From the NCBI GenBank assembly GCA_022925895.1, contig JAKSYS010000021.1:1-64000 (forward strand): a DNA stretch of 64,000 bases, given 5' to 3'. The DNA comes from Fragilaria crotonensis. Lineage: Eukaryota; Bacillariophyta; Fragilariophyceae; Fragilariales; Fragilariaceae. The notes under the pieces were generated by a model. It ran no database searches. It was not told the origin of the DNA and worked only from the letters and a program-made list of their open reading frames with translations. A program made the position numbers and the translations under genes. Shown piece after piece: positions 10,273-20,900 of this stretch; position 1 is the first letter of the stretch, and every line of letters starts with the position of its first letter.

Positions 10273-12657
10273 TTAGGCTTTTGGTAACTGTGACATCCCA
10301 TACTGGATGATCCGTGTTTTGGCCGCGAAGAAATTACCATAGATATTTCCGACACGTTCACCCACCATGGATGTTCCATGTCGGATCAAGCGGCCATCCC
10401 ATCCAATAAGGACACCATCAGACAATTTGATTGCAATTCCGGCGTATTCGCGATCCGTTCCAGGAAATTTGCCTTCATGTTCGGAAGAACAAAGTACCAA
10501 TCTTCGGTGCTGCCGGGATAGTCTTCGGTCCAGATGGTGAACCCCTGACTTGCATCATTTACGTCAAAATGAGACGAATTTGCCAAATTGATCGACAAGT
10601 CCATGCTCAGGGTAACACGGCATCGGCCCCCCTCCATACCCCGAGCGTGCTGCATCCCAGAATCATTTTCGAAGTCCTGCATCACCCTGAGGGCCGCCGG
10701 GATGGCAACAGATGCAAGTATAGACGCGGCGTCCACGGCTTTCGAGAGCACCGGGATTGCTTCCTCACTTGAAGATGTTACGTACTGCACACTATTCCAA
10801 GACTTGTCAATGCGTCTCCCAATTGGATGCATCCCTCCAAAGTCACCATTGCCAGCACGAGCACCAGAACTGCCCCTTTCACGTGACACCATGCGACAAT
10901 GCTTATTGATGTCGGTCAGAAGTTCCTCGCAACCCGATCCAACAATGTGCGGGAGGTAGCGAATCTGCACAACCGAAAGGCGCTCGAAAGGGAGTTGACC
11001 ATCGGTCAGAGGCGGTATTGTCACATGACACTCCAAGTCAAGCTCACTGAATTCTTTCGGATCAATGACCCACGTTGTCAACGGGTCAATTTTCTGTCCC
11101 ATGTGTAGAAATCCCGGCGCATAGTGGCGACCTCCCAGTCTGGCTGACATTGAACGCGAGAAGGCTTCTTGGAATATTTTGGCCCCGGACTTTTCATCGG
11201 CATTTGACAATTTGTCCCCCTCTCCCACAATGTAGTCAGGTGGGAGTCCAGGTCCTTCCTCGTCCGCCAGTTGCCTTGTGCGGTGAACCGCTCTCACAAG
11301 TGATCTGGGTCTCAGCCCTGGGATTGCATGAGGGAACGGCAGCAAATTTGTGGCCGAACGGCGAATACTCCATTTCCAAATGGAGCACTTCTTCGCATTT
11401 GCAAGTCGTGAAACATAAGACCCATTTCCAAAGCAGTTGTTGGGGGAGTCACGCCGAAGTCGCAACCAGTTTATATCCATTGGCACATGTGAATTCAGTA
11501 GCCCCGTCAATAGAGAGCGGCGCTCCTGTGACAATAGAATACCCCAGCTTGGGAAGGATGACAATGCAGGCACGGTAGAACTCGTCGCTGTTGTTGTTTG
11601 CAGAAGGACAATAATTAAAAGCATTTCCATCTCGGACAGCAATTGCTAAGTTCACAGCATCCACATCATTGAGCAGACATGCTTGCACAGGAGCAACAGG
11701 AGCATCCCTGGTTGCATCTTTGCCTTTCTTCTTGTTGTACATTTCAACAACAGGACGACCTCTTGAGAGAATGCAATCCATAACAACAACATCCAGATCA
11801 GAATGACTTTCTCCAAGACTGTACATTTCATCGGGATGTTGGCAACGTTTGAGCATGACGTGGTCATCACCAAAAGCATGTTTGAGGCCTGAGTCAACCC
11901 ACTGAATAGGAGTCTTGCCAATCGCAAAACGGCAATGACGCCGGTGCCGGTAGGGGTTCTGGCACAGATGCCATTGGGTCCACTGGAACGGATGCCGTCG
12001 TCCTGTTCTTCTTTCGTTTCCTTTGCTTCCTTTGCTTTTGGAGAGGAGGTGGTCGAAAAGAGTTGAACTTCAAAAGAAAAGCTTCCACGGACTGCAAAGG
12101 CAAACATTTTGCTATCACATCGGCAACTTGATTGTGGCTTGCCAAAGCAAGCGATGGGTGCTGCCGAAGTAAAGGACCTGACAAAGCTCCCGCTTCCTTG
12201 CAGCCTTCACCGTCTTCCATGATCTTCATCCAGCGCGAAGCAAATCAACATCCAAACCTTCCGTTTCCCTGATGATCTGCCTCGCCGCCTTCACTGCCTT
12301 TAATGTTCTTGTCTTCTTCACTTTGGCATCACCCTTAGCCACAGATCGAACTTTCGTGGCAACAATGATGACCCGGGAGAGCTCACCAGGCAGCGTCCTT
12401 TGAAATACACCAGAACGAACCGGACGTTGACGCCAATTGTTGACCTCTTGCTTCCCTTTTTTATTGCATCACCTACTAGTAGCACTTAATCCATCGCTCT
12501 TACTAAACCCACAGGCAACATGAGCCGTCAAGGTACCCTTTGATGACGTCAAGTCCTTCAATGCTAACTTCACAACAACCCGAACCTCACGCATTTGCTC
12601 AACCTTTGTCTCCTTGTCCAGCTCAACCTTCCTCTTCCGCTCCTTCTTTGATGACAT
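10273..12657 (-). pseudogene. Convergent partner gene with HxD...H dioxygenase-like signature, decayed
   Basis: A minus-strand gene of roughly 795 codons faces the transposase-like gene tail to tail, with only 23 bp between the two stops. I take the start as ATG 12657 (MSSKKERKRKVELD). Coding continues past an in-frame stop at 12466-12468, and frames change near 12240, 11890, 11450 and 10480, so the gene is dead. Readable blocks are QVADVIAKCLPLQSVEAF, GYSIVTGAPLSIDGA, PNNCFGNGSYVSRLANAKKC, GGRHYAPGFLHMGQKIDPLT and LPHIVGSGCEELL. Near the end, SSHFDVNDASQGF (HFD at 10563-10571) is followed by GVLIGWDGRLIRHGTS (His at 10378-10380) and an Arg about 25 residues on. That spacing is what a double-stranded beta-helix Fe(II)/2-oxoglutarate dioxygenase would show, possibly TET/JBP-like. 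This is inference from motifs only. Confidence 0.45.
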
Positions 12658-12846
12658 ACTTGATGTTGATTTCTTCTTCCCCCCATCCTTCAGTAGCCTG
12701 ACTCAAATTGGTGCCTCGCCCTCCGAAGATGAATCCTCAAACCATTCCTTCGTTGTCATCGATGAACAGGAAGCAGTTGAACCCGCAGTCTCCGTCATGA
12801 CACCAGCAGCAAGTGAAAATGAAATCCAAAACCTGGATATTGTTCT

Positions 12847-13075
12847 AACCACCAGCCAACGAACGTGGGTCGACACAAAAAGCTTCCAGCGTCGCGAAAC
12901 TTGTCGAGAAACCAGCGACCGACGAGAAATGCACAACCCGGGTCGTCTTGTTCTAACCACACGCCGACAACCAAATCTTCTTCGGCTGAGCTTTATATGT
13001 GTAAAACACAAAGCCAGAAGGAGATCGGAGGCCAGCGAACGTGGGTTGACACAAAAGCTCCCGGCGTCGCAAAAT
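12847..13075. repeat. Imperfect direct repeats next to the convergent gene pair
   Basis: The unit CAACGAACGTGGGTCGACAC at about 12857 recurs as CAGCGAACGTGGGTTGACAC at about 13033, both followed by AAAAGCT and GCGTCGC. A shorter unit (GTTCTAACCAC) also occurs twice, at 12842 and 12950. Clustered short repeats just inside an end are common in CACTA and related transposons, so this may be the right subterminal region of the element carrying the two decayed genes. No convincing terminal inverted repeat was found. Confidence 0.4.
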
Positions 13076-13144
13076 CAGCTCCGAGGTGTCGTCAAAGTTG
13101 CTTGGGCTCAATGGCAGAGAGGGTTCAAGAAAGGCAATGAATGA

Positions 13145-14326
13145 TGAGATGAGATGTCAGAGGAGCGAGTGTGTTTAAGTTGTTGCGAAAATAGACTAAA
13201 AAGAGCCTTCAGTATCGCCCAAACCATACACTAGTAGAATACATACTACATACTCACGTATGTCACAAGCAGCAATGGGGAGACTCAACAAATACGCTTT
13301 GTGAAGCGAAATCATTAAAAGAATTTATATATCAATGAACATAATCACGAAGCACAATCGTTTATGCAATATATCTATAAATGTATATATATAGCTCATG
13401 CATAAACATGTGGAATAGGAGACCAATTTCGTCTTTTTTTATCATTTAAACATTTGTCCAATGTACGACTATTTCTAGTGCTTGATGACTCGCTCTTTGG
13501 TCCAACGCATATTTGGCCTAAGTCGGTACACCAGTGTTGCGTATATATAGCTATTTTATTCAACATTGAATGATCAAACGGCTACTTGGACTTAGCTAGT
13601 ATGCTGTAAATAGATGTTATACAGAATAAGCATAGTGAAACGGCTACTTTGCCTAAGTAAGTATGCTGTGAGAAGTATATACAATAGAAACGTATACTGA
13701 ACATAAACAATACGACACTACTATGAGCGTTGATTTTTTGTCACATCAACACAATTTATCCACCCTACTACTAGGATACACACTGGAATTACGATGTCTT
13801 ATAGTCCTCCCAAATGTCATGCAGGACTACACACAGGCTACAACGATCGCTCTACCGGTAGTTCACCTAAGTACCCCAACACTTCGTTGATGACTGCTCC
13901 TTGTATACTAGTACATACATATATACACTGCCTTGCATGTCACAAATCATACATAGTATACAATGTATAATGAACATAAATAATTATATGCAAACACATA
14001 TTATGTTTGAAAAGATGTACATATATATCTCTAAATAGCATCATTCGGTAAATGAATTCCATTCTTTATAGCGTAAGATGTATAACATGCAAGTTAAAGT
14101 ACTCCCAAAGTCATACATATTTGACCACCTTCATCGCTCGTGTACACACGATATGCATCTTTCTGTTCACTATTCAGTATACTGCATCTTTCCCTACGTA
14201 ATATACAGATTTTTGAATAGCATGTGCTTAACTTTTCATGTCTTGCTTCGTCAAGACTCACGATCAAGAATATTGTACAAATTGAGAATTGCACAACACG
14301 AGCATAACCACAGCTGCTTCTTGATC
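13145..14326. other. AT-rich stretch without a supported gene
   Basis: No coding pattern is visible. It holds many TATATA runs and one pair of imperfect 32-bp direct repeats (13576-13607 and 13638-13669, both with AACGGCTACTT and TATGCTGT). Plus-strand open frames here lack any recognisable feature. Confidence 0.5.
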
Positions 14327-14815
14327 ATGGCCGGCGGAGCGAGAGGTGGTCGAGGACGAGGTCGCACTGGTAGCCGAGGGAGGGGCAGAGGCGGTCAAGG
14401 AGGGAGAGTTGGTGCTTCAGCTCGTCCTCCTCCTCCTCCTCCTCCTCCTCCTCCTCCTCCTCCTCCTCCTCCACCTCCGCTTCCGCCTCCTCCGCCTGCT
14501 GCTGCGGCAGCAGGGGATGTGGCCACAGGCCTCATTGATTCTCCAGCAACAAGAACACGACGACAAATTCAGCTTGCAATGCAATCGGGTTCCAACCGTC
14601 ATCCTGGTGCTGGTAGTGGTCGTCGTCGTCAACGTGAGGGTGACAATGATTCACCATCCACAAGGACTCGTCAACGACTTGCGGGTGCTACACATGTTTC
14701 TCATGCGGGTGATTCTGGTGCTAATGCTGCTTGTATGCTGCCGTGTGCACCGCCGGGGACGAATTGCCTGGTGCTGTTGCATTGTAGTATGGTAGTGGTG
14801 GTGGTGTATAATTAA
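14327..14815 (+). CDS. Hypothetical Gly/Arg- and Pro-rich protein, 162 aa, possibly a first exon
   Basis: The start is the ATG at 14327 (MAGGARGGRGRGRTGSRGRG). An open frame extends upstream but looks unrelated in composition. The N-terminus is an RGG-type tract, typical of RNA- or DNA-binding disordered regions. A run of Pro and a short Ala run follow, encoded mainly by a CCT microsatellite. Then comes a basic segment with two copies of a short S-x-x-TRTR motif (SPATRTRRQ, SPSTRTRQR). The last residues (MVVVVVYN) look like read-out into non-coding DNA, so the true gene may be spliced or truncated. I do not recognise a family. It could be a host gene fragment or an accessory ORF of a buried element. 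Confidence 0.3.
   Translation: MAGGARGGRGRGRTGSRGRGRGGQGGRVGASARPPPPPPPPPPPPPPPPPPLPPPPPAAAAAGDVATGLIDSPATRTRRQIQLAMQSGSNRHPGAGSGRRRQREGDNDSPSTRTRQRLAGATHVSHAGDSGANAACMLPCAPPGTNCLVLLHCSMVVVVVYN
14425..14472. repeat. CCT trinucleotide microsatellite
   Basis: About 16 uninterrupted CCT units encode the Pro run of the 162-aa frame and then degrade into CCA/CCG variants. Likely length-variable. Confidence 0.9.
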
Positions 14816-15095
14816 CAGCAGTGTGTAAAATTTACAGTACTAAAGCAATACAGTATACACATCAAACCGTTTCCCCCCCCCTGAAACCCGCGGATTAAAT
14901 TGAAAATATTAGCCAGAACCAATTTGTCCAAATATGTTGTACATAATAATCCACAACGGTTCTATATAAATAAGTTAACTTTGTAATTACTTCTGCAGAA
15001 ATTTATAGGTAAGAATCGCAGATTATTTGAAAAAAACCCAGCGAAGTATTTATAATTCTATATAAATAATTATTTATATACTACAGATCAGCAGT
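14816..15095. other. AT-rich gap before Cop2
   Basis: No gene seen. Contains a C9 homopolymer at about 14873-14881 and an AT-rich tract ending in TATACTACAG just before the Cop2 target duplication. Before the Cop2 insertion this DNA was continuous with 22659 onward. Confidence 0.5.
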
Positions 15096-15099
15096 CCCT

Positions 15100-15393
15100 T
15101 GAATGGATCCTATCATGAGATCAGGTTATTCAGACATGCCGACAGGCTTACAGGATATGCCAGTGACCGATAGGCATAAGGGTCACAGGCAGGTGGTCTT
15201 GGAATGCCTGGCTGGGATGACCGATGGGATAGAAAAGCTCCCAGCCGGGTCAAGACTGTGGTTCTAGATCATAAGCTCACTCTTTTATAGTTGATCAAAG
15301 TTGCATGCCGCTACTAGATGATTTTAACTAAGCTACTAGAGTCAATCCCTTGACAATGGCGGATTTGCCGCACTTGCGGGGGATTTTAACTGA
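15100..15393 (+). repeat. Cop2 5' LTR, 294 bp
   Basis: TGAATG at the start and AACTGA at the end. The boundaries are fixed by comparison with 22362-22654, since the bases on either side differ between the copies. Confidence 0.95.
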
Positions 15394-15736
15394 GTTTATC
15401 AGACCCAGTTCGCTTTGCAGAAGCCCTGCATCGTTTTGTTTGAAATGCTTTCGCCCAAGGGTGGTGATGGGGCCTGATCACCCTGAGCAAGATCTCGGTA
15501 TCTGCCTCATGGGCGTGGTATCGCTTCGGTCGCGCGATCCACATCTGCAGCCGATGATCCCAGATGGTAACGCTACCATTGGCGTAACGGTACACATTAC
15601 CCGAACGCAGAGACCATACTCCTATGTAGGGAACCTCACAAAAGCGCCACACGACGCTGGCTTTGTTGAGGACCAAAACTGTTTTGACCATCCAAAGCTC
15701 TAGAAGCTCCGAAGAATCTTCCTCATCGGTTGCCAT
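15386..15736 (-). CDS. Antisense leader ORF of Cop2, 116 aa
   Basis: It is the same length and position as the Cop1 antisense ORF and stays open although the Cop1 and Cop2 copies have diverged. The start is ATG at 15734-15736 (MATDEEDSSELLELW). The product shares the core VWSLRSGNVYRYANGSVTI and ends in TGSDKLS over the primer-site complement. Charge pattern is acidic then basic. Function is unknown; it could regulate the element in trans or be non-coding antisense RNA. Confidence 0.55.
   Translation of the reverse strand: MATDEEDSSELLELWMVKTVLVLNKASVVWRFCEVPYIGVWSLRSGNVYRYANGSVTIWDHRLQMWIARPKRYHAHEADTEILLRVIRPHHHPWAKAFQTKRCRASAKRTGSDKLS
15394..15407 (+). other. Cop2 primer-binding site candidate
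   Basis: GTTTATCAGACCCA immediately after the LTR end AACTGA, with no spacer. Same motif and position as in five other elements of this window. Confidence 0.7.
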
Positions 15737-16122
15737 TTTTGGTAAGGTAAATGTTATGAGAACATTAGAACCTCAAAATGGTCTGTCTAGTACAGCTCCT
15801 ACAGAGTTGACCTATGCTGGACAAAATAAACAATGAGTGTTACGTAGCAAAGAGTGCTATTTTATCCATGACCTTTTGGTCGGATTTATTGAACTGGTCA
15901 TAGAAGGCGATGACCGCCGACATATATGCGAATGACCGCACGTATATGAGTGATGACGTATGGGAGATGTGCTGATGTCAGCATCAAGATATGCAATGAC
16001 TGCATGGACAAATTGTAATCGTACAATAGATGTCCCCCGAGTGTTGTTACATGGGAAATTGGAACTTTTGGACCTCTCTTGCCAAGACTGGTCGCATGTT
16101 CCGGGATTAGACCAAGATTAAT

Positions 16123-16252
16123 CGCGTGACTTCGTAAGTCTGATGACCAATGACCGATACCATGACCGGTTCGAGTCATTCTGGCACCCAACGTTCGGGA
16201 CTCAGACCAATAAGTGTCGCGTGACCCTCTAAGTCTCATGACCGATGACCCA
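16123..16252 (+). repeat. Direct repeats in the Cop2 leader
   Basis: A unit of about 36 bp beginning CGCGTGAC and containing TAAGTCT.ATGACC occurs at 16123-16159 and, with changes, at 16218-16252. The Cop1 leader has the same pair. TGACC/GGTCA half-sites recur through this leader, suggesting a protein-binding or transcription-control array. Confidence 0.5.
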
Positions 16253-16346
16253 GTCATAATTGTCTTGGGACGTTTGGAGGCTTAAATACAACGGTCACGG
16301 CATTCCCAGGAAACAAGACTGGAAGGAGTAAACGAACCTTTGGACA

Positions 16347-16368
16347 TATGTTCCTACGAAGGAACATA
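16347..16368. other. Palindrome upstream of Cop2 gag
   Basis: TATGTTCCT-acga-AGGAACATA, the counterpart of 6262-6283 in Cop1, lies 115 nt before the gag ATG at 16483. The stem is unchanged while the loop is read in the reverse sense, as expected for a conserved hairpin. Confidence 0.6.
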
Positions 16369-16482
16369 CCAAAGACTACGTAGCTCGCCCAGAAGTGCAA
16401 ACTAGATCTGGAGCTCACTTTTTCCACATTTTCCAACACTGTAACACACCTGGTAACTATACACTTGACCCCTCTTTTCACC

Positions 16483-17913
16483 ATGGCCGATGTCAGAGCT
16501 TTTACTGCATGCCTTACCCGTTTGGGGTTTGACATACCAACCCGTGAACTCATTGACAAGCAAGGAATCCGTACTCTTGGAGATCTCACTGCCCTTCCCT
16601 TCCCAGAGATTGAGAAGATGATCCAGCATCTTTCCCGCTGGAAGCCAAAGGATTCTGGTGCAGAAGGTGAAGATGAAGCAACTCTACGTCCTACCTTTCC
16701 CTACCTGGCAGTCAGGAAGTTCAAGGCCTTGCGCGCCTGGGCAGACTATTGCATCCTCAGGGGTGATGTACCCACTCCAGCAGACTTTGTGGAGCGCATT
16801 GTTGCGCGTTTCCTCAACCGTCTGACTGAGTTGGAGGAGATTGCAAGGGCCAAGAAGGATGGTGATGAGGTTAAGGAACCACCAAAGCTAGCTTCTATGT
16901 CAAGCTGGCCTACATGGTTGGAGCTGTTCTCAACCTACCTGGCACAGCATAGGAGTGTTGTTGCAGGCACACCCTTGACCTATGTGATCCGTGATAAAGA
17001 TGAGGTGTCTGATGAAGACAAGGCTCGCAATGATTGGGATTCGGTTGATGATGACCTTATCTCTACTTCCATCTTGGAAGGTGATGCCTATTCTAGAGAC
17101 AACAAGCGTGTCTTTGACCTCTTGAAGCCCTTTGTCATGGAGGGTCCAGGTTGGCCATTCGTGCAGCCCTTCAATAAGAAACGTGATGGTCGCGCTGCCT
17201 TTAAGGCATTGAAGGCACAGGCAGAAGGACGCTCTGCTATTGCTACCAGGAAGGCAAAGGCATATGCCATGATTGCCACTGCAATCTTTACTGGAAAAGG
17301 GAAGTACTCTTTTGACCAGTATGTGGGAAGGCACCAGCAGGCACACAATGAATTGTTGTTCCTGGAAGAACCTGTGGCTGAAACCAAGAAGGTGACTGAT
17401 TTCCTTGCCGGTATCCGTGATCCAAAGTTGGAGACTGCAATTCAGAGTTGCATGGGTGATGAGTTGAAGTTGACCAACTTTGAGTTGTGTCAGCAGTACT
17501 TCAAGACAATTGTTGAAAATACAAAGATGCGAACAAAGTCACCATCAGATGTCCGTGAAATTTCGAAGGTTGGGATTGTTAAGGACAAGAAGAAGGCTAA
17601 GCACAAGAAGAGTGGCAAGTCTGGTGATGATGACAAGACGCCAAGTGGAATCCCGATTCACTCCGGTCAATATTCCGCCAAGGATTACAACAAGTTGAAG
17701 CCTTTTGAGAAGGCAAAGGTTAAGCAGCTCCGTGAGGAAGCAAAGAAAAAGGAGAAGTCTGAGACGCGCAGTGTTGCTGTGGTCACCACTCAGGAGGATG
17801 TTCCACCTGAGGCAGATGGAGGTACCAAGGCGAAGACCAAGACTTCTTTGACTTCCAATGCTGGAAAGCAATTTGGCCGCGCTGCTCATGGTGAGCAGAA
17901 GAAGGCTGCCTGA
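16483..17913 (+). CDS. gag: Cop2 gag, open, 476 aa
   Basis: I choose the ATG at 16483 in the context ACCATGG; an upstream in-frame non-ATG extension is ignored. The protein begins MADVRAFTACLTRLGFDIPT and is helical and charged. A structural part covers about residues 1-370, and the basic tail contains KDKKKAKHKKSGKSGDDD. No CCHC knuckle is seen, unlike classical copia gag. The end, AAHGEQKKAA, is followed after one codon-sized gap by an open stretch in the same frame that leads into pol at 17947. This is compatible with read-through or re-initiation. Confidence 0.85.
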   Translation: MADVRAFTACLTRLGFDIPTRELIDKQGIRTLGDLTALPFPEIEKMIQHLSRWKPKDSGAEGEDEATLRPTFPYLAVRKFKALRAWADYCILRGDVPTPADFVERIVARFLNRLTELEEIARAKKDGDEVKEPPKLASMSSWPTWLELFSTYLAQHRSVVAGTPLTYVIRDKDEVSDEDKARNDWDSVDDDLISTSILEGDAYSRDNKRVFDLLKPFVMEGPGWPFVQPFNKKRDGRAAFKALKAQAEGRSAIATRKAKAYAMIATAIFTGKGKYSFDQYVGRHQQAHNELLFLEEPVAETKKVTDFLAGIRDPKLETAIQSCMGDELKLTNFELCQQYFKTIVENTKMRTKSPSDVREISKVGIVKDKKKAKHKKSGKSGDDDKTPSGIPIHSGQYSAKDYNKLKPFEKAKVKQLREEAKKKEKSETRSVAVVTTQEDVPPEADGGTKAKTKTSLTSNAGKQFGRAAHGEQKKAA

Positions 17914-17946
17914 TGGTGCACGCCGGCTCTTGTTAAGGCAGACCTA

Positions 17947-20900
17947 ATGTTAGGTACATCTTATGTTCAAGAGGCCGGGCCATCTCCTTCCCTTTGTTAC
18001 CGCTTTGTTAAGCATGTCTTTGTGTTTCAGCATCAAAGCCTAATGCAGATGATGTCGACACGCGAACTGAACTTGATTCACACGCGGATACATGTGTTGC
18101 AGGTCGCAATACTCTGCTTATCTCTGATGATGGACGTCAGGTCACTGTCCACCCATACAGTGGCGAATACAAGCCCATACAAGATGTCTCCATTGCCACA
18201 GTTGCAACCATGTGGATACATCCTGATGACGGGCAACCTTACATCCTTGTTATTCACGAGGCTCTGTATTTTGGGGACCGAGTTGATGTGACTCTGTTGA
18301 ACCCAAACCAACTACGCGCAAATGGAGTCAAAGTTGAGGATGTTCCACGACAGTTTCATCCCAAGTCTTTGCATTCTATTTATCATCCAACCGCAAAGTT
18401 GCAAATTCCTTTATCCCTTGATGGTATTTCTTCTGGATTTGTGAGCAGGAAGCCCACATGGGCAGAGTATGAACAATACCCTCACATTGAACTGACATCC
18501 CCAATGAGGTGGGATCCCTCTTCTGATGAGTTTGCCAAAAAGGAGGAGACATGTGTTTCCAGCGTTTGTGTTGCTGAAAAGTTGTTGGCAACTGATCATG
18601 CGCGGAATGCATCGAGGTTGGTTTCTGCGGTAAATTCTCTGCAATCGATGCATGTCTACCCCGGTCAGGAGGATGGCTCTCTGGCTGACCGCTTGTGGCT
18701 GCAGTCAATGTTGCAGCGGATAATATCGCTGGAGATGGCTTGTCTGGACATGGGGACAATGATATTTACCCAATGGATGTTGAAAGCCGAAAGCTATTTT
18801 CCCTCTCAACAAGCGAGAAGCGATCAACTTTGACACCTGAGGTTCTGTCACGACGATGGGGAGTTGGCCTTGATACTGCAAGCGGACGTTGCAAGTGACA
18901 ACGCAGTCTGGTATACGCAATGTCTTGGCACCGGGCGAGCGGAAGGTGCGCCAAAAGCTGGACCATCTTGCTTTCCCAAACTTGAGCGGTCGCTGGAACT
19001 CGGATACAATGTTCTCGAAGACACAATCTGTGAGGGGTTACTTGGCAGCGCAGGTATTCACAAATGGCCGTGGAGCGATCATTTTTACCCAATGAAGAGC
19101 AAGGGAATGCCTGGCCCTTTTGCTCTGATGCCATTTATCCAGGAGGTGGGAATCCCCAAACAATTGTGACTGACAATGCACCTGAAGAGGTTCATGGGGA
19201 ATTTGGGAAGATCTGCCGGCAGTTTCGCATCAAGCAGGAGCAAACTGTCCCCTACAGCCCTTGGTCAAACCTTGCAGAGTCAGCGATTCGGGAGCTGAAA
19301 GTTGGAATCCGAAGGGCCTTGCGGTGTTCTAAGGCGCCAAGAAGGTTGTGGTGCTATTGTGGAAAGTGGGTTGCAGCTATAAGGAGACTGACCGCGTTGG
19401 ACATGCCTCAACTCCAAGGAAGAGTTCCTGATGAAGACATGCTGGGGTCCACCCCGGATATATCCCAGTATGCCCAATTTGATTGGTATGAGCCAGTCTT
19501 GTATTGGGACCCGGTGGGCAACTTTCCGCATGAACAGAAGTTGCTTGGTAGATGGATTGGGGTTGCTGAGGTCTCAACAGATTTGATGGCCTTTTATATC
19601 CTGACCAAGACTGGAAAAGTTGTTGTTCGTGTCAGTCTGGGCGTTGAGTCAAGATGACCTTGCCAACCCAGATATAAAACTCCGACTTGTTGATTTGGAC
19701 GAAGGCATAAGCTCCAAAATTGGGGATGGAATCAAAGCTGATGACGTCGACCCAGAACTGATGGACTCCATGCCGGAGGTTCCTGAAGATGTCTTCAATG
19801 ATGAAGATGAAAGTCGTTTGGAGACAGGGGACTCTGATGCAGGTGAACCTGAAGATTTTACCCCTGAGTCTTACGATGAGTATTTGACTGCCCAGGTGTT
19901 GCTGCCCCATGGGGGTGAAGCATCAAAGGCAACTGTTGTATGCCGAAAGCGAGACCATGATGGTCGACGGATTGGTAAGCTCCATGCAAATCCACTGTTG
20001 AATACCCGTCTGTATGAAGTTGAATTTCCAGATGGGACCATGAAGGCGGTTTCCGCGAACCTTATTGCTGAGAATCTTCTGTCCCAAGTCGATGATGAGG
20101 GACGGAGCTACTCTATTTTGCGTGAGATTGTTGACCACCGAACAAATGGTCAGGCACTGTCAAAGGATGATGGCTTTACCACCGATCGCAAGGGTAAGCG
20201 GCATCCGCGCATAACAACGCAAGGTTGGGAACTGCAAGTGGAGTGGCGTGACGGTTCAGCAACCTGGGTCCCGTTGAAGGAATTAAAGCAGTCAAACCCG
20301 GTTGAAGTTGCGGAGTATGCTGTCGCCAACAAGATTGCTGAGGAGCCAGCATTCGCGTGGTGGGTGAGATGTGCCCTTCGCAAGCGTGACCGAATCATAA
20401 AGAAAGTCAAGGCCAGATATTGGGCAAAGACGCACAAGTTTGGAATTGAGCTACCAAAGACAGTGGAGGAAGCCCTCAGAATCGATGAGCGAACTGGGAC
20501 CGATTTTTGGAGAAAGGCAATCGAGCTGGAAATGAAGAACGTGCTACCAGCATTCGAGTTCATCGATGACGATGTTGAGCCGAAGTTCTACAAACATATC
20601 GACTGCCACATGATCTTTGATGTCAAAATGGATTTGACAAGAAAGGCGAGGTTTGTTGCCGGTGGGCACCAAACTGACCCGCCGAAAGAGTCTACGTACT
20701 CAAGTGTTGTGTCGCGTGATAGCATAAGAATTGCATTCACATTGGCGGCATTGAACGATCTGGATGTCCTGTCTGCTGATGTACAGGGGGCATACCTGAA
20801 CGCTCCTACAAAGGAGAAGGTTTACACAACCGCAGGGTTGGAGTTTGGTGCGGACAAAGTTGGCCGTCCAGTGTTGATTGTCCGTGCACTCTATGGTTTG

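Noticed and set aside
12614-13144. Plus-strand ORF of 176 codons upstream of the HxD gene
   Set aside because: It overlaps the start of the minus-strand gene and runs through the direct-repeat cluster; the translation looks like repeat read-out.
13225-13250. CACTAGTAG near 13231 as a CACTA-type terminal repeat
   Set aside because: CACTA and TAGTG strings are frequent in this AT-rich stretch, and no matching inverted end or target duplication could be found.
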